Position numbers and translations under genes: made by a program. From Nitrobacter sp963807355 (GTDB lineage Bacteria > Pseudomonadota > Alphaproteobacteria > Rhizobiales > Xanthobacteraceae), in assembly GCA_963807355.1 (NCBI GenBank), contig CAWEBX010000007.1, positions 124,001-188,000 of the forward strand: a stretch of 64,000 nt of DNA, written 5' to 3'. Within the stretch, counting starts at the first letter, position 1. Every line of letters begins with the position of its first letter. Positions 18,392-26,879 of the stretch are shown one piece after another. The notes beneath the pieces were generated by a model. That model was not told the DNA's origin, searched no databases, and saw nothing but the letters and a program-made list of their open reading frames with translations.

Positions 18392-19705
18392 TTAAACTCG
18401 GCGGCAGGAACTCGTCAGCCAGGCCAGCCATTTGTCTTCGTCCGCGCCGGTCCACACCGACTTATCCTGCTGCCATAGCTTGCGGACGGTGCCGGCGGCT
18501 CGCCAGTCATCCGCCTCTGCTTCGACGGATTTCGCCATGGCGGGGTCCAGCGACAAGGTCTGTCGGTCGATGGCAGAACCGAGAATCTTTTCCCGCTTCC
18601 GGGCGACGGCGCCGAGCAATTTGTCGGCCGCGTCCGCGAACAGCCGCACGCCCTCTTTCACGAGGTCCCGGGTGATCGCATCGAGCGAGATTCCGGCTTC
18701 CGCGAGCGCGGTGAGCACTTGCCGTGCGTCATCCAAACTTTCCTCGAGGCTATCGCGCAGCTTGCCGTGATCGCGGAAGGCCTCAAGGGTCGCCGGCGGC
18801 ACGGTATTGACAGTGTCTGGACCGATCAACTCCTCAACGTAGAGGACGTCGCGGTAGTCCTTGTTCTTGGTCCCGGTCGAAGCCCATAGCAGCCGCTGCG
18901 GTCTGGCGCCCTTGGCTTCCAGCTTTTGCCAGTCTTCGCCGGCAAACAGCCGCTTGTAATCCTGATAGGCGAGCTTGGCATTGGCAATCGCGACCCGGCC
19001 CTTGAGCGCGGCAAGACGCGCTTTCTCCGCAGGATCGTTGGCTTGCGCGATCTTTTCGTCGAACTGCTTGTCGGCGGCGCTATCGATCCGGCTGACGAAG
19101 AAGCTGGCGACGCTTGCAACATGCGCGGGATCCCCGCCATTTCGGACATATTCTCGAAGTCCGGCCTGATACGCCTCAGCCACCTCGACGTAGACCTTTT
19201 GGGAGAACAACAACGTGATGTTGATGCTGATGCCCTCGGAAATCAGGTGACGGATCGCGGGCAGGCCGTTCGGCGTCGCCGGCACCTTGATCATCAGGTT
19301 TTTGCGGTCGACGGCCTTCCACAGCCTCTTAGCTTCGGCAATCGTCGCCTTGGTATCGTTCGCAAGATACGGCGAAACCTCAAGACTGACGAAACCATCC
19401 GCGCCATGGAGCCGATCGTAGACCGGACGCAACACGTCGGCGGCGTGCTGGATGTCCTCTACGGCGAGCCGCTCGTAGAGATCGGCGACCGATCGGTCGC
19501 CGTTTTTCAGCAGGCTGACTATAGCGCTGTCATATTCGTCCGAACTCCCGATTGCCTTCTCGAAAATTGAGGGATTGGAGGTAACCCCGCGTATTCCGTC
19601 GTTCTCGACAAGATGCTTCAAATCACCCTTGTTTATGAAACCGCGCGCAAGGAAATCGAGCCAGATGGCCTGGCCGTGGTTCTGGAGTTCACTGACAGGG
19701 TTCAT
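18392..19705 (-). CDS. tal: Transaldolase part of a broken transaldolase-isomerase fusion
   Basis: The start ATG at 19705 follows AAGAAG; the longer opening to 19765 lacks family similarity. The product has the TalB-like segments GQAIWLDFLARGFI, DGIRGVTSNPSIFEKAI, KNLMIKVPATPNGLPAI (Schiff-base lysine in IKVP) and LLWASTGTKNKDY. The frame ends after 437 codons at DKWLAWL, where relatives continue directly into the isomerase domain; a second one-base change near 18405 would be needed to read through. Transaldolase transfers a dihydroxyacetone unit between sedoheptulose 7-phosphate and glyceraldehyde 3-phosphate. It is the first gene of the operon that runs to the HAD phosphatase. Confidence 0.85.
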   Translation of the reverse strand: MNPVSELQNHGQAIWLDFLARGFINKGDLKHLVENDGIRGVTSNPSIFEKAIGSSDEYDSAIVSLLKNGDRSVADLYERLAVEDIQHAADVLRPVYDRLHGADGFVSLEVSPYLANDTKATIAEAKRLWKAVDRKNLMIKVPATPNGLPAIRHLISEGISINITLLFSQKVYVEVAEAYQAGLREYVRNGGDPAHVASVASFFVSRIDSAADKQFDEKIAQANDPAEKARLAALKGRVAIANAKLAYQDYKRLFAGEDWQKLEAKGARPQRLLWASTGTKNKDYRDVLYVEELIGPDTVNTVPPATLEAFRDHGKLRDSLEESLDDARQVLTALAEAGISLDAITRDLVKEGVRLFADAADKLLGAVARKREKILGSAIDRQTLSLDPAMAKSVEAEADDWRAAGTVRKLWQQDKSVWTGADEDKWLAWLTSSCRRV

Positions 19706-19994
19706 GACGTTCTTCTTTGTTCGAGGACGCGCGCCGTTTAGGAAAATTCCCATAACCCGCTGCAAGCCGCAAGCCAGGTTATGTCAACATGACGAAGAAA
19801 AGATGGCTGATCAAGAGCGGGACTCGGTGCTAACGTTTGAGGCGGAATATTGATCCGCGTATGGATTACTAGGAGCTTGAAACGGGACGGACGCAATTTT
19901 GCGACAAATAAAGCCTATTGCAGTGCAGGCTTGTCGTTCGATAAAAAACTTGTGAGAACGGCGGACTCAAGGCCCACCCCGTTATGGATTGTTC

Positions 19995-20252
19995 ATGCCC
20001 CGATATTTTTTTAACACCCGCATCGGAAGCGACCTGATTCCGGATCCGGAAGGCGAGGATTTGCGCGATCCCGACCAAGCCTGGCGTGCCGCCCGAACGA
20101 CGATCCGCGAAATTCTCAAGTCGGACGGCGAACAGAAGGCGATCCTCAATGCAGTGCTGGAAGTGACCGACGCCGCCGGTGAAATCGTCCTCGAATTTCC
20201 GTTCACCGAAGCCATCCTGGACCAGGTCAGCCGGTCTTCCACGCGGCATTGA
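19995..20252 (+). CDS. DUF6894 family small protein
   Basis: An 85-residue acidic protein starting MPRYFFNTRIGSDLIPDPEG, the standard opening of DUF6894 proteins that are abundant in Bradyrhizobium relatives. The following segment, GEDLRDPDQAWRAARTTIREIL, also fits. No catalytic motif is known for the family and its function is unknown. A TTG six bases upstream is in frame, but the ATG matches the family start. Confidence 0.75.
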   Translation: MPRYFFNTRIGSDLIPDPEGEDLRDPDQAWRAARTTIREILKSDGEQKAILNAVLEVTDAAGEIVLEFPFTEAILDQVSRSSTRH

Positions 20253-20300
20253 CCGGCACGGAACGGTCGGCCGGTCGTAGCTTGATCGAAAGGTTGTTGA

Positions 20301-20777
20301 ATGGCCAGCGTCCTTGATTTCTGCGCGAACACGCTGGCCGGCGAGCCCTGCGCGTTGAGACAGTTCGAAGGCCGCGTCCTTTTGATCGTGAACACTGCGA
20401 GCGCCTGCGGCTTCACGCCGCAATACAAGGACCTAGAGGAATTATATCGCGCGATGAACCCGCGAGGATTTTCCGTTCTTGGCTTCCCCTGCAATCAGTT
20501 TGGCAAGCAGGAACCGGGGTCGTCCACTGACATCCAGCAGTTCTGCGACAGCAAGTACGGCGTGACTTTTCCGATGTTTGAAAAGATAAATGTCAACGGG
20601 GCGGACGCGCATCCGTTGTTCAAGCATCTGAAGAACGAGAAGCCGGGTCTGCTGGGCGAGTCAATCAAGTGGAATTTCACAAAGTTTCTCGTGGACCGGC
20701 AGGGGAGGGTGGTCGCTCGCCACGCTCCGACCACCAAACCCAAAAAACTAACGGAAGAAATCGAGGCCCTGCTTTGA
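20301..20777 (+). CDS. Glutathione peroxidase-family thiol peroxidase
   Basis: A 158-residue GPx-fold enzyme. The catalytic tetrad is visible: Cys36 in NTASACGFTPQY, Gln66 in FPCNQFGKQEPG, and Trp124 and Asn125 in KWNFTKFLVD. It reduces hydrogen peroxide and organic hydroperoxides with glutathione or thioredoxin in the cytosol; cysteine rather than selenocysteine is used. The start is ATG with GAAAGG about ten bases upstream. Its stop overlaps the start of the DUF3297 gene, so the two form a small operon. Confidence 0.92.
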   Translation: MASVLDFCANTLAGEPCALRQFEGRVLLIVNTASACGFTPQYKDLEELYRAMNPRGFSVLGFPCNQFGKQEPGSSTDIQQFCDSKYGVTFPMFEKINVNGADAHPLFKHLKNEKPGLLGESIKWNFTKFLVDRQGRVVARHAPTTKPKKLTEEIEALL

Positions 20778-21031
20778 CCGACCAGACCGCGAATGACCGG
20801 CTGCCCGACCGTTTGTCGACCGATCCGCGCAGCGCCTATTACAATGCTGAGATTCTGTCGCGCGATATCGGTATCCGTTTCAAGGGTGTCGAAAAGACTA
20901 ACGTCGAGGAGTATTGTGTCAGCGAAGGCTGGATACGTGTTGCCGCCGGCAGTGCCAAGGATCGCCACGGCAATCCGCTGACCATCAAGCTCAGCGGCAC
21001 GGTTGAACCCTACTTTCGGACCGGGGACTGA
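20774..21031 (+). CDS. DUF3297 family protein
   Basis: An 85-residue protein read from a TTG that overlaps the preceding TGA (TTGA). It matches the DUF3297 pattern: PDRLSTDPRSAYYNAEIL, DIGIRFKGVEKTNVEEYCVS and GWIRVAAGSAKDRHGNPLTIK. The family is widespread in Proteobacteria, has no established function and often sits near peroxidase genes. The TTG start is chosen because the overlap is typical of coupled genes and no later ATG precedes the conserved region. Confidence 0.8.
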   Translation: MTDQTANDRLPDRLSTDPRSAYYNAEILSRDIGIRFKGVEKTNVEEYCVSEGWIRVAAGSAKDRHGNPLTIKLSGTVEPYFRTGD

Positions 21032-21154
21032 GATTTGTCGGCCGCTGACAGCACGGCTTCGGGAGCACGTGCAGCGCAGTTTTTCCTCGCTTCCCGCGCA
21101 TTCAGGCTATAAAGCAGGCCTCGCCTTCCTCCGGTCGTTTCCGAAAGTTCAGCC

Positions 21155-21509
21155 ATGCCGGTCACGATGCAGTCGTCGGCTTTTGCCGATCCTGATGCTG
21201 TGCTGTTCGAACATTTTCATGACCTTCGCCTGGTACGGCCATCTGAAATTCAAGGACAGCCCGCTCGGTCTTGTCGTTGTGGTCAGCTGGGGAATAGCGT
21301 TCTTCGAATATTGGCTCGCGGTGCCAGCCAATCGCTGGGGCAGCTCGGTCTATTCGGCGGCCGAGCTCAAAACCATTCAGGAAGTAATTACACTTGTCGT
21401 TTTCGCCGGCTTCTCCGTGCTGTATTTGAAACAGCCGTTGGGCTGGAATCACGGTCTGGGCTTTGCGTTCGTTGCCCTCGGCGCGTTTTTCATTTTCCAC
21501 AAGTGGTGA
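21155..21509 (+). CDS. DUF486 (DMT-superfamily) small membrane protein, probable frameshift near the start
   Basis: The conserved part, from about 21185, reads LLPILMLCCSNIFMTFAWYGHL and has four hydrophobic helices ending LGAFFIFHKW, the normal DUF486 layout. That frame has no good start. The ATG at 21155 is out of frame, but dropping one base near 21180 gives MPVTMQSSLLPILML, the expected N terminus. The family is related to drug/metabolite transporters and has no known substrate. The shift looks like one more member of the single-base indel series in this window. Confidence 0.75.
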
Positions 21510-21527
21510 TTGCGCACTGTGGCGCGG

Positions 21528-22433
21528 CTAGATTAGCTGTGTCCGCTGCAATTCATTGATTTCCTGACGCTCGATCGCTGCTTGATCGGCAAAGCCGCGC
21601 ACTCGCTGCTCGCAGCGCCAGGCGTTTCCGTCGCGTGTGATCGAAAAAAGGTTGTAGGCGGCAGGTGGATAATGCCGATGCGGCATCGCGGATGCCGACG
21701 GTACACCGATGGCGGGAATGCGGCCGTGTGGTCCCTCGAACCACATGGTCGAATGGATATGATCATGGCCGTGCAGGATCAGGTCCACGCCGCGCCGCTT
21801 CAGAAGAGTCAGAAGCGCGTCCGCATCGGTCAGCCGTTTGTGCGAGGCTTTTGAAGATAACGGATGATGGATCAGCAGCACGCGAAAGTTCGGATCGCTT
21901 TCAAGTTGCGCGAGCCCGCGATCCAGCGCATCGAGCTGGTCGGACCCCAGCCGCCCTGTGGCCATGAAGGGACCGGTCGGTACCGACGAAGACACGCCGA
22001 TCAGCGTCAGCGGCCCTCTGCGTCGCAGGAACGGAAAGGAAAGCGGCGTCCCTTCGCGGACGCTATCGCCGCGCATATATTCCTTCCATTCGGAAATCTG
22101 TTTTTTCGTCGGGCGAACGTAGGCATCGTGATTGCCGGGCACGAGGGTGACGTCGTGCGGAGTGCCGACGTTGCCCAGCCATACGCGCGCCTGCGTGAAT
22201 TCATCCGGAAGTGCGAGATTGATGAGATCGCCGGTGATCGCGATGTGATCGGGCGATTGCGCCTTGATATCGGCGACCACAGCGTCCAGCACATCGCGCC
22301 GATGGATGGCGTGACGGCCGCGTTTCCAGTTTAGATAGCCGATCGCGCGCTTGCCTATGAGCTGATGCAGCCGCGGCGGAGGCAGTGGTCCAAGGTGCGG
22401 ATCGGACAGGTGCGCGAGTGTGATGGTCGTCAT
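21528..22433 (-). CDS. Calcineurin-like metallophosphoesterase
   Basis: A 301-residue protein with the full set of metal-binding motifs: HLSDPHLG near the N terminus, ITGDLIN, VPGNHDAYV, LLIHHPLS and ILHGHDHIH. These bind the two metals of calcineurin-like phosphoesterases. Relatives act on nucleotides, lipids or cyclic nucleotides, and the substrate cannot be deduced here. No signal peptide or membrane helix is evident. It converges with the DUF486 gene. Confidence 0.88.
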   Translation of the reverse strand: MTTITLAHLSDPHLGPLPPPRLHQLIGKRAIGYLNWKRGRHAIHRRDVLDAVVADIKAQSPDHIAITGDLINLALPDEFTQARVWLGNVGTPHDVTLVPGNHDAYVRPTKKQISEWKEYMRGDSVREGTPLSFPFLRRRGPLTLIGVSSSVPTGPFMATGRLGSDQLDALDRGLAQLESDPNFRVLLIHHPLSSKASHKRLTDADALLTLLKRRGVDLILHGHDHIHSTMWFEGPHGRIPAIGVPSASAMPHRHYPPAAYNLFSITRDGNAWRCEQRVRGFADQAAIERQEINELQRTQLI

Positions 22434-22670
22434 CAGGGGTTGCCGATCAAAGCGCCGGCGAGGAGTGCCATCGCGCCGCCGCCTGCGATCTTGAATGTTG
22501 CCCGCCGCGATGGCGAACCTCTGTCCCTGGCATGAAGCTGCTTCACTTTTACCTCGTACCCGGTATCTCGTACCCGGGAATATTCTGAAGTTTTGGCAAG
22601 AGCACCGCTAGGATGCAAGCGATCATGCAAAGAGCGAGTCGTCGCGTCGCGGATTCGGGGGCTAAGCGTC

Positions 22671-23159
22671 ATGAATTTCCACCGTCTGCGGTGCTTTTGC
22701 GAGCCCGCGTTACGCCGGCTATTTCACCTGTACTTCCGGTTCGCCCGCGGCATGACGCTCGGCGTGCGCGGCGTGGTGCTCGACGCCGACAACAGGGTCT
22801 TTCTGGTCAAGCATGGCTATGTGGCGGGCTGGCATCTGCCCGGCGGCGGCGTCGAGGTCGGCGAGACGTCGCGTATGGCGCTGCAACGCGAACTCATTGA
22901 AGAAGGGCGAATCGAAATACACGGCGAACCGGCGTTGCACGGCATTTTTTTCAACAGCCACGTTTCGCGGCGCGATCACGTCGCTGTCTATGTCGTCAGG
23001 GACTTCCGGCAGGATCGCAAGCCCGAACCAAATCGGGAGATCATCGATTGCGGTTTTTTCGCCGTCGATGCCCTGCCGGCCGAGACCACGGTCGGCACGC
23101 GGCTCCGAATCGCGGAAGTCCTTCATCATGAGCCGCCGGTACTCACCTGGCGCAGGTGA
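22671..23159 (+). CDS. NUDIX family hydrolase
   Basis: A 162-residue protein starting at MNFHRLRCFCEP. The NUDIX box is LPGGGVEVGETSRMALQREL followed by IEEGRIE; the REL-EEG core is present, though the usual glycine after EE is shifted by one residue. A basic N-terminal stretch with FHLYFRFARGMTLGVRGVVL precedes it. Such enzymes hydrolyse nucleoside diphosphate derivatives; the substrate is unknown. A GNAT acetyltransferase gene follows on the same strand. Confidence 0.83.
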   Translation: MNFHRLRCFCEPALRRLFHLYFRFARGMTLGVRGVVLDADNRVFLVKHGYVAGWHLPGGGVEVGETSRMALQRELIEEGRIEIHGEPALHGIFFNSHVSRRDHVAVYVVRDFRQDRKPEPNREIIDCGFFAVDALPAETTVGTRLRIAEVLHHEPPVLTWRR

Positions 23160-23224
23160 TCGGCCCGGCCGCAATCGGCGGCAGGCGATGGACCGCGCCC
23201 GTGACAGATGCTATCCGCCTCCTC

Positions 23225-23758
23225 ATGTCCGATCTCTCCCTCACTCTCCTGACCGAAACCGTCAATGACGCGCAGGCTATCGAGCGTCTGCACGAACGCA
23301 CCTTCGGTCCCGGTCGTTTCGTGCTCAGCGCTTACCGCCTGCGCGAGCATGTTGATCATTTGCTAGACCTCTCCCTGACCGCCCACATCGGCACTCTGCT
23401 GGTCGGCTCGGTTCGATTGTTGCCGGTCTGCATCGGCGACACGCCGGCGCTGCTCCTCGGCCCGCTGACGGTCGAGCCGCCGTTCCGTGGCCGCGGCATT
23501 GGCCGCGCGATGCTTGAGCGCGCGCTCGGCGACACGAAAGCGAAAGGGCACCGTCTCATCGTGCTTGTCGGCGACGAATCTTATTACGGTCGCGTCGGTT
23601 TCAAGATGATCCCGAAAGGACAGGTCGACATGCCAGGTCCGGTGGACCGGGCCCGCCTGTTGGTATGCGAGCTGTCTCCTGGTGCGTTTGACGGAGTTTC
23701 GGGCATGATCCGGCCTGACTGGAGGTTCGCGCGGGAGGGGGCGGACCAGAGCAAATGA
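23225..23758 (+). CDS. GNAT family N-acetyltransferase
   Basis: This 177-residue protein has the GNAT acetyl-CoA binding core: LGPLTVEPPFRGRGIGRAML contains the R/Q-x-x-G-x-G/A motif. A conserved segment VGDESYYGRVGFKMIP is typical of the YhbS-like group. The ATG at 23225 is preferred; the frame is open from 23156, overlapping the NUDIX gene. The acetylated substrate is unknown. Confidence 0.85.
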   Translation: MSDLSLTLLTETVNDAQAIERLHERTFGPGRFVLSAYRLREHVDHLLDLSLTAHIGTLLVGSVRLLPVCIGDTPALLLGPLTVEPPFRGRGIGRAMLERALGDTKAKGHRLIVLVGDESYYGRVGFKMIPKGQVDMPGPVDRARLLVCELSPGAFDGVSGMIRPDWRFAREGADQSK

Positions 23759-23776
23759 ATTGAAATCAAATTCAAG

Positions 23777-23806
23777 CATCATGGCCGGAACAATCCGGCC
23801 ATGATG
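23777..23806. terminator. Bidirectional hairpin between convergent genes
   Basis: A perfect 13-bp inverted repeat, CATCATGGCCGGA with its complement, separated by a four-base loop, lies between the convergent GNAT and TonB receptor genes. There is no long T run, but position and stability suggest a shared terminator. Confidence 0.6.
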
Positions 23807-23815
23807 AAAGCCTGC

Positions 23816-26152
23816 TTAATACTTCACATTTGCAAATAGCCGCACGTTCAGCCCCGGCAGCAACACCTGGTCCTTGTTGTAGGCGACGGCATTGCGAATT
23901 TGCTCGTTCAGCAGATTGTCGCCGACGAGACCGACGGTCACCGGTTGCCCGCCCAACCAGTTGTTCACGGGTAGCGTGGTCGTATAGCTGACCTCGGCTC
24001 GCAGCCGGTTGTAGCCGGGGGTAGGCGTTTCGACGCCGCTCACGTCGTTCTGCGCGAAGGCATGGAGCAGGTTGATGCGAGTCAGCCAGTTGGCGTCGTG
24101 GTAGTAGATACCTCCGCCCAGACGCTGCGGCGGAATTCGCGGTACGTTGGAGCCGTCCGTGAAGGTCGCGCGAACAATGTCGTACTGTCCCTCGATGCCG
24201 AAGATGCCGTTCCACAATGGAAGCACGTCGTACTGAAACTGCAGTTCGCCGCCGCGGAAAACGGCATCGGTCTGGGAGTAGATGGCCTGATTCAATTCCA
24301 GACCCGGCCCGGCCACGCACGCCGTTTCGTCGCAGGTGTTACCGGTCAGATGCCGGTAGATGAAGCCGTTGAACCGTGTGTAATAGCCGGTCAGTTCGAA
24401 CCGCAGCGGCCCCGTCGCTCGGCGTAATCCGGCCTCTATCGACTTCGCGGTCTCGATGCCGAGATTCGGATTGCCGATGTCATAGGTTATCGTTGCATCA
24501 TGCACGCCGCGGGAGAATAGCTCCGCTGGCTTCGGCGCGCGTTCGACGTATTGTCCGGTCAGGCTCGCCACAAGATTCCAGGGCAGATTCTGAATCAGAC
24601 CGACACTGGTGCTTTTTGGCGTGAAGTTCAGGGCCCGCGGCGTTGCGGCACCGATCGCGCCCGGATCGACGGTGAGGTCGAACAGTTCGGGGATGGCGCT
24701 CGGAGTTGAGCCGTTGAGGTTCACGTGTTCGATCCGACCGGCGACCTGTGCCTTGGTCGTGTCGCTGAACGCGAACTCGTTGAAGATATAGCCAGCGAAC
24801 CTTCCATTGCTGTTCGGATCCCACAGGCCGTTGAGCGGGCTAAACGGATCGTCGGGACTCGGTGCGGTCAGTTCCTGGTGCGACCCCTGGACGCCGATCG
24901 CGGTTGTCAGGGCAGCGAAGCGCAGGTTGGATGGAGCGAACTGCACTTCCATCCGGCCTTCTTGCTCCTTGTTGGCGAACGTCTGGCGAACGCCGTCGCT
25001 GGCCGGATCAGCTGCGTCGGCAAGGGCGAGTTCATTGTGCTTGTAATCGGTCGCGCCGACCCAGAACCGAATGGCATCGATTGCCGCCGCATCGGGCCGA
25101 TATTCGCCTTTTGCGGTGAATTTGGTCTGATGCGCGTCGATCCGGGTGCCGAGCTCTTCGCCCTCCTGACCTGGAATGTGATACAGGCTGTTGTTTTGCG
25201 TGATCGCGGCCCCGACGAATCCGCCGTCGAACAAATATGAGCCGCCGACTGAAGCTCCATTGGAGTCGGTTGCGGTGTTTTTCTGCACGCCGCCGGGGAT
25301 CGCATAGTCCTCGGTCCGCCGCGCGAAGGCGTCGGCGTGAATCGCCACGTTGTTGCTGCCGGCATCGAGCAAAACCGCGCCTTCACGACCGTTGTTCACG
25401 CTCGAGACCGCTCCTCGTGTCTCTACGTTCACGCAGCCAGGGGGAGTCGGCAGTTGCGGCGCCTTGACGGCATAATCGTAGGTTTGCGTTGTCAACGGCG
25501 CTGCGCATGGCGTGGTTTCGGGAATGCGATTGTTGCTGGCGCTGACCATCCCGCCGATGGCCGTCGAACCGTAACGCAGCGCCGCCGGGCCACGAATGAC
25601 CTCGACCTGATTGGTCGAGAGCGGGTCAATCGGCACGAAATGGTCCTCGCCGAGATCGGACGCACCGTTGCTTCCGATACCGTTCTCCACGATGCCGACG
25701 CGATTGACGTCGAGGCCGCGGATGATGGGCCGGCTTGATGCGCCGGGGGCGAAGGATGAGCCGGTGATGCCCGGCTTGTTGTTGAGCAGGTCGCCCAGCG
25801 TCGCGGCCCCGTTACGCCGAATCTCCTCGTTGGGGACGACGGTCACGGTCGCGAACTGATCGGTCACGATGGGCAACGTGCCCTGCAGATTGGCGGGAGT
25901 TGCCGGCGCCGCGGTGCGGGCTACCTCCGGTTGCCGGGGCGTAGAAGTCCTGGTCGTGCCGCGGTGGGCCCTGCGTACGGGTGTCGTCTGCGTTGGCCGT
26001 GCGTGGCGTACGATCGGACTGGGCGCGTTGACCACAATTCCGGGCAAGGCTGTCTGGGCGAAAACGTCATCGGGGATCGCCATGGCAAGGGCCGGAAGCG
26101 ACGCTGCGCCGAGGCGCGCCAGTGTGAGAAAACGACTGGGAGAAAGGGACAT
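23816..26152 (-). CDS. TonB-dependent outer membrane receptor, probably for zinc
   Basis: A 778-residue receptor with an N-terminal signal (about residues 1-33, ending DVFAQ), a linker rich in Pro, Thr and Arg, a plug domain (RRNGAATLGDLLNNKPGITG, RGLDVNRVGIVENGI and IEVIRGPAALRYG-like VEVIRGPAALRYGST) and a beta barrel ending in FANVKY, the normal aromatic C terminus. It carries high-affinity substrates across the outer membrane with TonB energy. The substrate is inferred: a DUF2946 gene lies directly upstream and a Zur-box-like palindrome precedes both, which points to zinc and the ZnuD group. It is 118 bases from the DUF2946 gene and probably in its operon. Confidence 0.85.
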   Translation of the reverse strand: MSLSPSRFLTLARLGAASLPALAMAIPDDVFAQTALPGIVVNAPSPIVRHARPTQTTPVRRAHRGTTRTSTPRQPEVARTAAPATPANLQGTLPIVTDQFATVTVVPNEEIRRNGAATLGDLLNNKPGITGSSFAPGASSRPIIRGLDVNRVGIVENGIGSNGASDLGEDHFVPIDPLSTNQVEVIRGPAALRYGSTAIGGMVSASNNRIPETTPCAAPLTTQTYDYAVKAPQLPTPPGCVNVETRGAVSSVNNGREGAVLLDAGSNNVAIHADAFARRTEDYAIPGGVQKNTATDSNGASVGGSYLFDGGFVGAAITQNNSLYHIPGQEGEELGTRIDAHQTKFTAKGEYRPDAAAIDAIRFWVGATDYKHNELALADAADPASDGVRQTFANKEQEGRMEVQFAPSNLRFAALTTAIGVQGSHQELTAPSPDDPFSPLNGLWDPNSNGRFAGYIFNEFAFSDTTKAQVAGRIEHVNLNGSTPSAIPELFDLTVDPGAIGAATPRALNFTPKSTSVGLIQNLPWNLVASLTGQYVERAPKPAELFSRGVHDATITYDIGNPNLGIETAKSIEAGLRRATGPLRFELTGYYTRFNGFIYRHLTGNTCDETACVAGPGLELNQAIYSQTDAVFRGGELQFQYDVLPLWNGIFGIEGQYDIVRATFTDGSNVPRIPPQRLGGGIYYHDANWLTRINLLHAFAQNDVSGVETPTPGYNRLRAEVSYTTTLPVNNWLGGQPVTVGLVGDNLLNEQIRNAVAYNKDQVLLPGLNVRLFANVKY

Positions 26153-26270
26153 CCTGCGGATCCTGATACGGCCGACTTCCGCTCATCGGCGTTCGTATGG
26201 CCGTCAAAGTCGATAAACTTGCGAAGCTCGTCGGCAATGGGTCGCGCAGCGCGCTATTGCCGGATCGACA

Positions 26271-26720
26271 TCAGGACGAAGGAGGGGCGCGTGGCTGGAA
26301 GGCGATAGGCCGTGATTCGAGGTGATTGAACTCGGCTTCGATCACAAGATGAAGGAAATTACAGGCGTCGGGCAACAGCAAAACAGGAGGCCCGGTGAAC
26401 AGCATCGTGCCCGCGAGCGCCATAATGGCGCAAACGGCGCATCGGTCGCGGTCCTGATCGTCACCTGTCGGTCCAGCCGGACTCGTGACGAACGTTTTGG
26501 CGGAATTGGTTAGAGCTGCATGTTGCAAGTCTACGGTTGCGCCGGGTCGGGCAGCGGCCGGGTCGCTGGCTGGCACGGATGCGCTGGTTTGCACCGAGAT
26601 GGTCGGTGCCTCAAGGGCGGCAGCACCGTGATGATGTCCGAACGACAGAACAAACTGGATCGCAAGCGCGAACAGCGCAAGCCGCGATCCGTGTTTGATG
26701 TTCGACCGGAACCACTTCAT
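26271..26720 (-). CDS. DUF2946-like secreted or membrane protein upstream of the receptor
   Basis: A 149-residue protein with an N-terminal hydrophobic helix (LALFALAIQFVLSFGHHH) and a second hydrophobic stretch (MALAGTMLFTGPPVLLLP) next to a CAVC motif (DRCAVCAIMALAG). This fits DUF2946 proteins, which commonly occur beside TonB receptors for metals in alphaproteobacteria. The histidine cluster and the paired cysteines could bind metal. A Zur-like palindrome lies about 30 bases before the start. Function is unknown; a role in zinc or copper handling is inferred. Confidence 0.65.
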   Translation of the reverse strand: MKWFRSNIKHGSRLALFALAIQFVLSFGHHHGAAALEAPTISVQTSASVPASDPAAARPGATVDLQHAALTNSAKTFVTSPAGPTGDDQDRDRCAVCAIMALAGTMLFTGPPVLLLPDACNFLHLVIEAEFNHLESRPIAFQPRAPPSS

Positions 26721-26752
26721 TGCAACGTGTCCACGCCTTCGCGGTATCTCAG

Positions 26753-26769
26753 ACGTTACAATATAACAT
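26753..26769. promoter_or_regulatory. Zur-box-like palindrome upstream of the DUF2946/TonB receptor operon
   Basis: The 17-bp site ACGTTACAATATAACAT differs at only two positions from the perfect palindrome ATGTTATAATATAACAT, which resembles the alphaproteobacterial Zur consensus as I recall it. It ends about 33 bases upstream of the first gene and is AT-rich in a GC-rich background. Repression by Zur under zinc sufficiency is inferred. Confidence 0.6.
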
Positions 26770-26879
26770 CCGGGTTCCGGCCGGATGTCAACGGCGACCT
26801 ACTGGGAGGGCCCAAAGATGTGGTCGCCAAATGCGAGACTGTGTGGTTTGTGCAACGGATCACAAGAGTGGATTGGAGG

